A DNA stretch of 64,000 bases from Ornithinibacillus sp047228935 (GTDB lineage Bacteria; Bacillota; Bacilli; Bacillales; Amphibacillaceae): the NCBI RefSeq assembly GCF_047228935.1, contig NZ_JBFEGG010000006.1, forward strand, positions 1 to 64,000, in the 5' to 3' direction. The notes under the pieces were generated by a model. It was given only the letters and a program-made list of their open reading frames with translations, was not told where the DNA came from and did not search any database. This document shows positions 60,478 through 64,000 of the stretch, one piece after another; the first letter of the stretch is position 1; every line of letters begins with the position of its first letter. Both the position numbers and the translations under genes were made by a program.

Positions 60478-61923
60478 TTATGAATCTCCTTGTCTATCAC
60501 GATCTATCGTTTTTAGCATCCTTGAGCGCATATTTTGTTTTACTGCTGGAAATCGAAATAGAGTCTTAGCAAAATCCTTTCGAACGAATGGAGATACCGG
60601 ACTTAAATAAGGTATTCCAAACGACTCCAGTTTAGCGAGGTACCCAAGAACGAAAAAGAGACTAATAAAAAATCCAAACATCCCCAAAATAGCCGTAATC
60701 AAAATGGAGAAATATCGTATGATGGAGACAGAGCCAAACAATGCTTGATTTCCTAGTGAAAATGTCGCGACCGCCGTTATAGCAGCAACTACTAACATCG
60801 TAGGAGAAGTCAAACCTGCACGGATAGCTGCATCCCCAACGATTAATCCTCCAACCACAGCAACGGTTTGACCAACCGGTTTAGGTAATCTAATACCCGC
60901 TTCACGAAATAACTCAAATAATGTAATCATTAATAATAACTCTATTGCCGTATTAAATGGAATTCCTAATCTTGCTGACGCTATTGTAGCTAATAACGGG
61001 AATGGAATTTGATCCACGTTATATGCTGATAAAGCTAACCAAAAGCCCGGCAGAAATAAAGATAGTAACAATCCCATTAGTCTTAATAAGTATTCAAACG
61101 TAGCATAATAGTAAGGCACATGTACATCCTCAGAGGTATTAAGGAATAATCCTAAATTTCCAGGGGCAACAAGTACATTGGGCACATTATCGATAAAAAT
61201 CACAAATCTCCCTCTAACTAAACTACTCGCTACACCATCCGGCCGTGAATAAGCACCCAGCAAAGGAAAAAGAGGATATTTGGAATCACCTAACTCTCCC
61301 AACAATTGATTGTCACTGATTAGCATATCAATATTAATACTTTCTAAACGTTTCGTTACTTCTTGAATGTATGCTTCATTTTCAATGTCATAAATATAAG
61401 CTAAATAAACCTTTGTTTGGCTTCGTTTACCGATGTTAAACGATTTGATAACAAGGGAATTAGTTTTAAGGCGTTTTCGTACTAATGCAACATTTGTACT
61501 TATATCCTCGACAAATCCATCTCTCGGTCCACGTAACGAAACCTCCGCATTGGATTCCTCCGGTGAACGTTTAGGTGGATTAGATGTATTATAAAAATAA
61601 ATAGATTCGTCTATAAAGATTGCGGTTAAGCCATTAAATATATTTTCAGTAATAACTTGATCAGCATGAAGTTCATTCCTCTTTAGACTCAGTGTACAAT
61701 TTAATAACACGTCACTATTTTTATTATAATAGTAGCTATTTTGAATACTTGGGAGGATACTTTCTCGTAAAATATTATTATCCATAAGGCCATTACAATA
61801 GACAACTATCATTAGTTTACTTTTATTCGGATTAAAGAGTTGGTGCTCCTCAATTGTAATATCAGAAGAATCATGAAATAGGTTTTTAATGTAAGTTTTT
61901 GTTGCCTCAATATTATTTCTCAA
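60478..61923 (-). CDS. gerA: GerA-family germinant receptor A subunit
   Basis: A 481-residue subunit. The N-terminal cytosolic region (about 1-240) contains FNIGKRSQTKVYLAYI, LLSDNQLLGELGDSKYPLFPLLGAYSRPD-type and SLVRGRFVIFIDNVPNVLVAP motifs; five or so transmembrane helices fill the C-terminal half (LPKPVGQTVAVVGGLIVGDAA). This subunit forms the oligomeric ion channel of the receptor. The start is TTG (61923) with AGGAGG at 7 bases, overlapping gerB by 11 bases. Confidence 0.93.
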   Translation of the reverse strand: MRNNIEATKTYIKNLFHDSSDITIEEHQLFNPNKSKLMIVVYCNGLMDNNILRESILPSIQNSYYYNKNSDVLLNCTLSLKRNELHADQVITENIFNGLTAIFIDESIYFYNTSNPPKRSPEESNAEVSLRGPRDGFVEDISTNVALVRKRLKTNSLVIKSFNIGKRSQTKVYLAYIYDIENEAYIQEVTKRLESINIDMLISDNQLLGELGDSKYPLFPLLGAYSRPDGVASSLVRGRFVIFIDNVPNVLVAPGNLGLFLNTSEDVHVPYYYATFEYLLRLMGLLLSLFLPGFWLALSAYNVDQIPFPLLATIASARLGIPFNTAIELLLMITLFELFREAGIRLPKPVGQTVAVVGGLIVGDAAIRAGLTSPTMLVVAAITAVATFSLGNQALFGSVSIIRYFSILITAILGMFGFFISLFFVLGYLAKLESFGIPYLSPVSPFVRKDFAKTLFRFPAVKQNMRSRMLKTIDRDRQGDS

Positions 61924-62998
61924 TCATGGCCCTCCTCTTTGATATTCTTACAAGCAATGTTAAAAAAATGATCATCGTTACACCAACTATACAACTAAAA
62001 GCATAATAATAATTGCTTAAAAAAGTAACAAATCCTTCATCTGAAATGGAAGATATCGTGAAGGTTAAATAAATCATACATATAAATACTTGAATATAAA
62101 GCCGCATTCTCTTCTTCTTTATTTCTAATACATGTGTGATGAGGTATAAAAATATCGCTAGCCTAATAAGATGACCCGATGTCCACTGGTAAATGGATAA
62201 AAAATCAAGATGATTAAAGTAAGTACCAATCCCTAAAATTCTCCATTGGAAAAAAGAAGGATAACTGAGTTCTTTTGCTTCTTCAATGCCAAATATAGCT
62301 ATAGTCCCAAGTAACGGACCCATCGTCAATATAATTAAAAACGTAATAAGAAGAATATAATGTCTCCGTAACACTTTCTTTGAAATCTGGTTTTGAATTA
62401 GTATGATAAAAAGAATTTCTATATTTGACCCTAATACATATAATGCCCCGTACCATACATCGCTCCAACTATTCTCAACTAATATTGGTGTTACTAACTG
62501 GTAGTTTTTATCAGGAATAGTCCCAATGGCAACAAACACACCGAAGAGGATAACTAATGGTAGTAAAACACCCGCACAAATCGCAATAGTATTTAATTTT
62601 CCATATGAAATATATAACGAGGCTAATAATAAACATATAGCAATTATTATGATCGGTGTATTAAATAGAAATGTTTCATTTACCCAATACGTGGTCTCTC
62701 TTAACGATATCCATCCCGCTACCATTAAATGAATAACAAAAAAAGTCGCTATCATCCTACCCAGAAAACGCGAATAGGTAGTAGAAAGCCACGAAATGAA
62801 GGATTCGTTTAAAAAATGGCTCGATATGTAGAAAATCGGAAGTGAGATTAATAAAGTTGCGAGATAACCAATGATTATACTAATCCAGGCATCCCTTCCT
62901 GAGGCATTAAGTAATAATGGAGTGATAATGACATGATTATTTAACCCCGTGCTTAGAAGAAAAATAGTAAAGAGTTGCGGAATTGTAATCTTTGCCAT
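61913..62998 (-). CDS. gerB: GerB-family germinant receptor permease-like subunit
   Basis: A 361-residue, about 10-helix subunit of the APC-like spore germination family, which holds the germinant-binding pocket. The N-terminus (MAKITIPQLFTIFLLST) is typical. The ATG at 62998 with GGGGG nearby is preferred to the 63022 start. It is first in the operon, an order B-A-C that differs from the classical gerAA-AB-AC. Confidence 0.9.
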   Translation of the reverse strand: MAKITIPQLFTIFLLSTGLNNHVIITPLLLNASGRDAWISIIIGYLATLLISLPIFYISSHFLNESFISWLSTTYSRFLGRMIATFFVIHLMVAGWISLRETTYWVNETFLFNTPIIIIAICLLLASLYISYGKLNTIAICAGVLLPLVILFGVFVAIGTIPDKNYQLVTPILVENSWSDVWYGALYVLGSNIEILFIILIQNQISKKVLRRHYILLITFLIILTMGPLLGTIAIFGIEEAKELSYPSFFQWRILGIGTYFNHLDFLSIYQWTSGHLIRLAIFLYLITHVLEIKKKRMRLYIQVFICMIYLTFTISSISDEGFVTFLSNYYYAFSCIVGVTMIIFLTLLVRISKRRAMIEK

Positions 62999-63038
62999 AG
63001 TGTACCCCCGAAATCCAATCATTCGCCTACTTCGTTTT

Positions 63039-63068
63039 TAGTATCAATTAATTCAATCGTTTTATACT
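63039..63068 (-). promoter_or_regulatory. Sigma-G-like promoter of the ger operon
   Basis: On the minus strand AGTATA (63063-63068) is the -35 and GATACTA (63039-63045) the -10, with 17-base spacing. This fits the sigma-G consensus (TGAATA..CATACTA type) expected for forespore-expressed ger operons. The start codon is 41 bases further. The rest of the 338-base gap to 63361 holds only the terminator of the M20 gene. Confidence 0.65.
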
Positions 63069-63312
63069 CCATGTAGACGAAATCCTATACCTCTTTTCCT
63101 AAAGATAGAAATCTAGGGTTGAAAATTATTATGCTACTAAACGAACAAAAGCTCTATCCTCTACCACCACCCAAGTGAGGGCTAATCCTTTGGGATATCT
63201 TTCTCTTCTATCATCGTGCCATTCAGTATGGACAATGCAGTCGACTTTTTCACCAACCTATTCCACATATTCCTATCCACCATATTGGGAGAACAACTCC
63301 TAACTTATACGT

Positions 63313-63349
63313 CAAAAAAGGGCATCCATAGAAGGATACCCTATTTTTT
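63313..63349 (-). terminator. Terminator of the M20 gene
   Basis: The stem GGGCATCC/GGATACCC (one mismatch, near 63320-63341) is followed on the minus strand by TTTTTTGACG. Confidence 0.75.
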
Positions 63350-63361
63350 GTTTAATCATGT

Positions 63362-64000
63362 TCAATTTTTCTTTGTCTTAGCTTCTTCAAAAGCTTCCTT
63401 CGCTCGTTTTAATAAATTACTGTCCGTTAACAGTCGGTATCCAGTGTTCGCAAGCACTTTTGCCCCTTTAATAAGAGCCGCGTCACCTTCTTTTGATTTA
63501 GCTGCTTCTCTAAATTCATTTGTATGTCCTATCAAATCATCCGGACCTATTTTAATGTGAGGATGAGCAGTTGGTACTTCGTAACTTATGTTTCCGGCAT
63601 CGGTTGAGCCTTTCCCTTTTCCTTTTTCAGTCCAGACCACCTCTCCTACTGCTTCCAACTCTTCTTTTAATACATTATCCAAAACAGAGTTCAATACGAA
63701 GTCTTTAACTTCATTTTGGAATCGTTCAACTTTAACAGTTGCACCAGTTGCAAGCCCCGCACCTTCTGCTATAGCACGTACCTTATTAGATACTTCCTCT
63801 GTTTTACTCCATGATTCAGCACGAATATAGAATCTAGCAGATGCATATTCCGGTATAATATTTGGTGCATCTCCCCCGTGGGTAATAATTCCATGAATTC
63901 GCACATCAGTCGGAAGCTGCTGGCGTAATGCGTTAATTCCATTAAACAGTAGAATAACAGCGTCTAGAGCATTAATTCCTTTTTCCGGTGAACCAGATGC
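63362..64000 (-). CDS. M20-family peptidase/amidohydrolase, AbgB-like (5' end missing)
   Basis: The open frame runs to the window edge: the 32 codons 63905-64000 are in frame (ASGSPEKGINALDAVILLFNGINALRQQ), so a start at 63904 would be internal. The visible 212 residues include the dimerisation domain (VRIHGIITHGGDAPNIIPEYASARFYIRAES) and the C-terminal catalytic part (TDAGNISYEVPTAHPHIKIG, and GHTNEFREAAKSKEGDAALIKGAKVLA). This matches aminobenzoyl-glutamate hydrolase-like amidohydrolases. Zinc ligands of the N-terminal half lie outside the window. Confidence 0.88.
   Translation of the reverse strand, partial: ASGSPEKGINALDAVILLFNGINALRQQLPTDVRIHGIITHGGDAPNIIPEYASARFYIRAESWSKTEEVSNKVRAIAEGAGLATGATVKVERFQNEVKDFVLNSVLDNVLKEELEAVGEVVWTEKGKGKGSTDAGNISYEVPTAHPHIKIGPDDLIGHTNEFREAAKSKEGDAALIKGAKVLANTGYRLLTDSNLLKRAKEAFEEAKTKKN

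Overview
The window reads as chromosomal DNA of an AT-rich, endospore-forming Bacillaceae species. The evidence is strong AGGAGG-type ribosome binding sites, many TTG/GTG starts, a gerA-type germination operon, CsoR/CopZ/CopA, a Bce module, YfkAB, YugN and EcsC homologues, and a T-box leader. The gene mix (LafA/LafB-type glycolipid synthases, short intergenic repeat families) suggests the Oceanobacillus/Virgibacillus/Ornithinibacillus neighbourhood. That placement is inference from memory, not a computed result. No phage, IS transposase, CRISPR array, rRNA or tRNA was seen.

Layout. 1-8 kb: a HesB-like protein, a GntR/FCD regulator, BrnQ, EcsC, radical-SAM YfkAB, and two PadR-headed modules (PadR/DUF1700/DUF4097 and PadR/DUF2812). 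8.1-12.5 kb: a partial riboflavin-pathway operon (GTP cyclohydrolase II, RibD, HAD phosphatase), a MarR regulator and a decayed murE paralogue. 12.6-15 kb: BltD-like acetyltransferase, DUF6176, a DUF2087 regulator and an isochorismatase-fold hydrolase. 15.4-19 kb: cadC-cadA, with a divergent flavin monooxygenase that shares CadC-like operators. 19.0-19.5 kb: a palindromic non-coding element with internal 56-bp tandem repeats. 19.5-24.2 kb: acetyltransferase, VOC protein, ECF sigma factor, methyltransferase, PbuE-like exporter and a hypothetical protein. 24.2-27.2 kb: the copper operon csoR-copA-copZ. 27.6-33.1 kb: methyltransferase, YugN, a C45-type hydrolase, an SgrR-like regulator and a split EamA exporter. 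33.1-38.1 kb: a lafA-TVP38-lafB glycolipid operon and two nucleoside hydrolases. 38.3-42.9 kb: an ECF sigma factor coupled to a second-type ClpP, a cupin relic, an SDR with a long leader, an intact cupin, HAD and NUDIX. 43.0-51.6 kb: SRPBCC protein, membrane protein, a BceAB/BceRS module, and TetR with a DrrAB-like ABC exporter whose permease is frameshifted. 51.7-55.7 kb: a type-2 (eukaryote-like) IleRS with a T-box leader, then a six-copy 103-bp repeat array. 55.7-59.1 kb: aldo/keto reductase and MFS exporter divergent from an HxlR regulator, then a second cupin. 59.3-63.0 kb: a gerB-gerA-gerC germination operon behind a sigma-G-like promoter. The 5'-truncated M20 peptidase gene runs off the right edge.

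Common themes are local metal homeostasis (Cd/Zn and Cu), antibiotic or stress export modules each with an adjacent dedicated regulator and visible operator, and sporulation/germination. Several genes are broken (murE paralogue, EamA, ABC permease, cupin relic), which suggests ongoing gene loss in this segment. The most unusual items are the incomplete riboflavin operon beside the decayed Mur ligase, the ECF sigma-ClpP pair, the shared CadC-like operators on a monooxygenase, the leader upstream of the SDR gene, and the two complex intergenic repeat elements.
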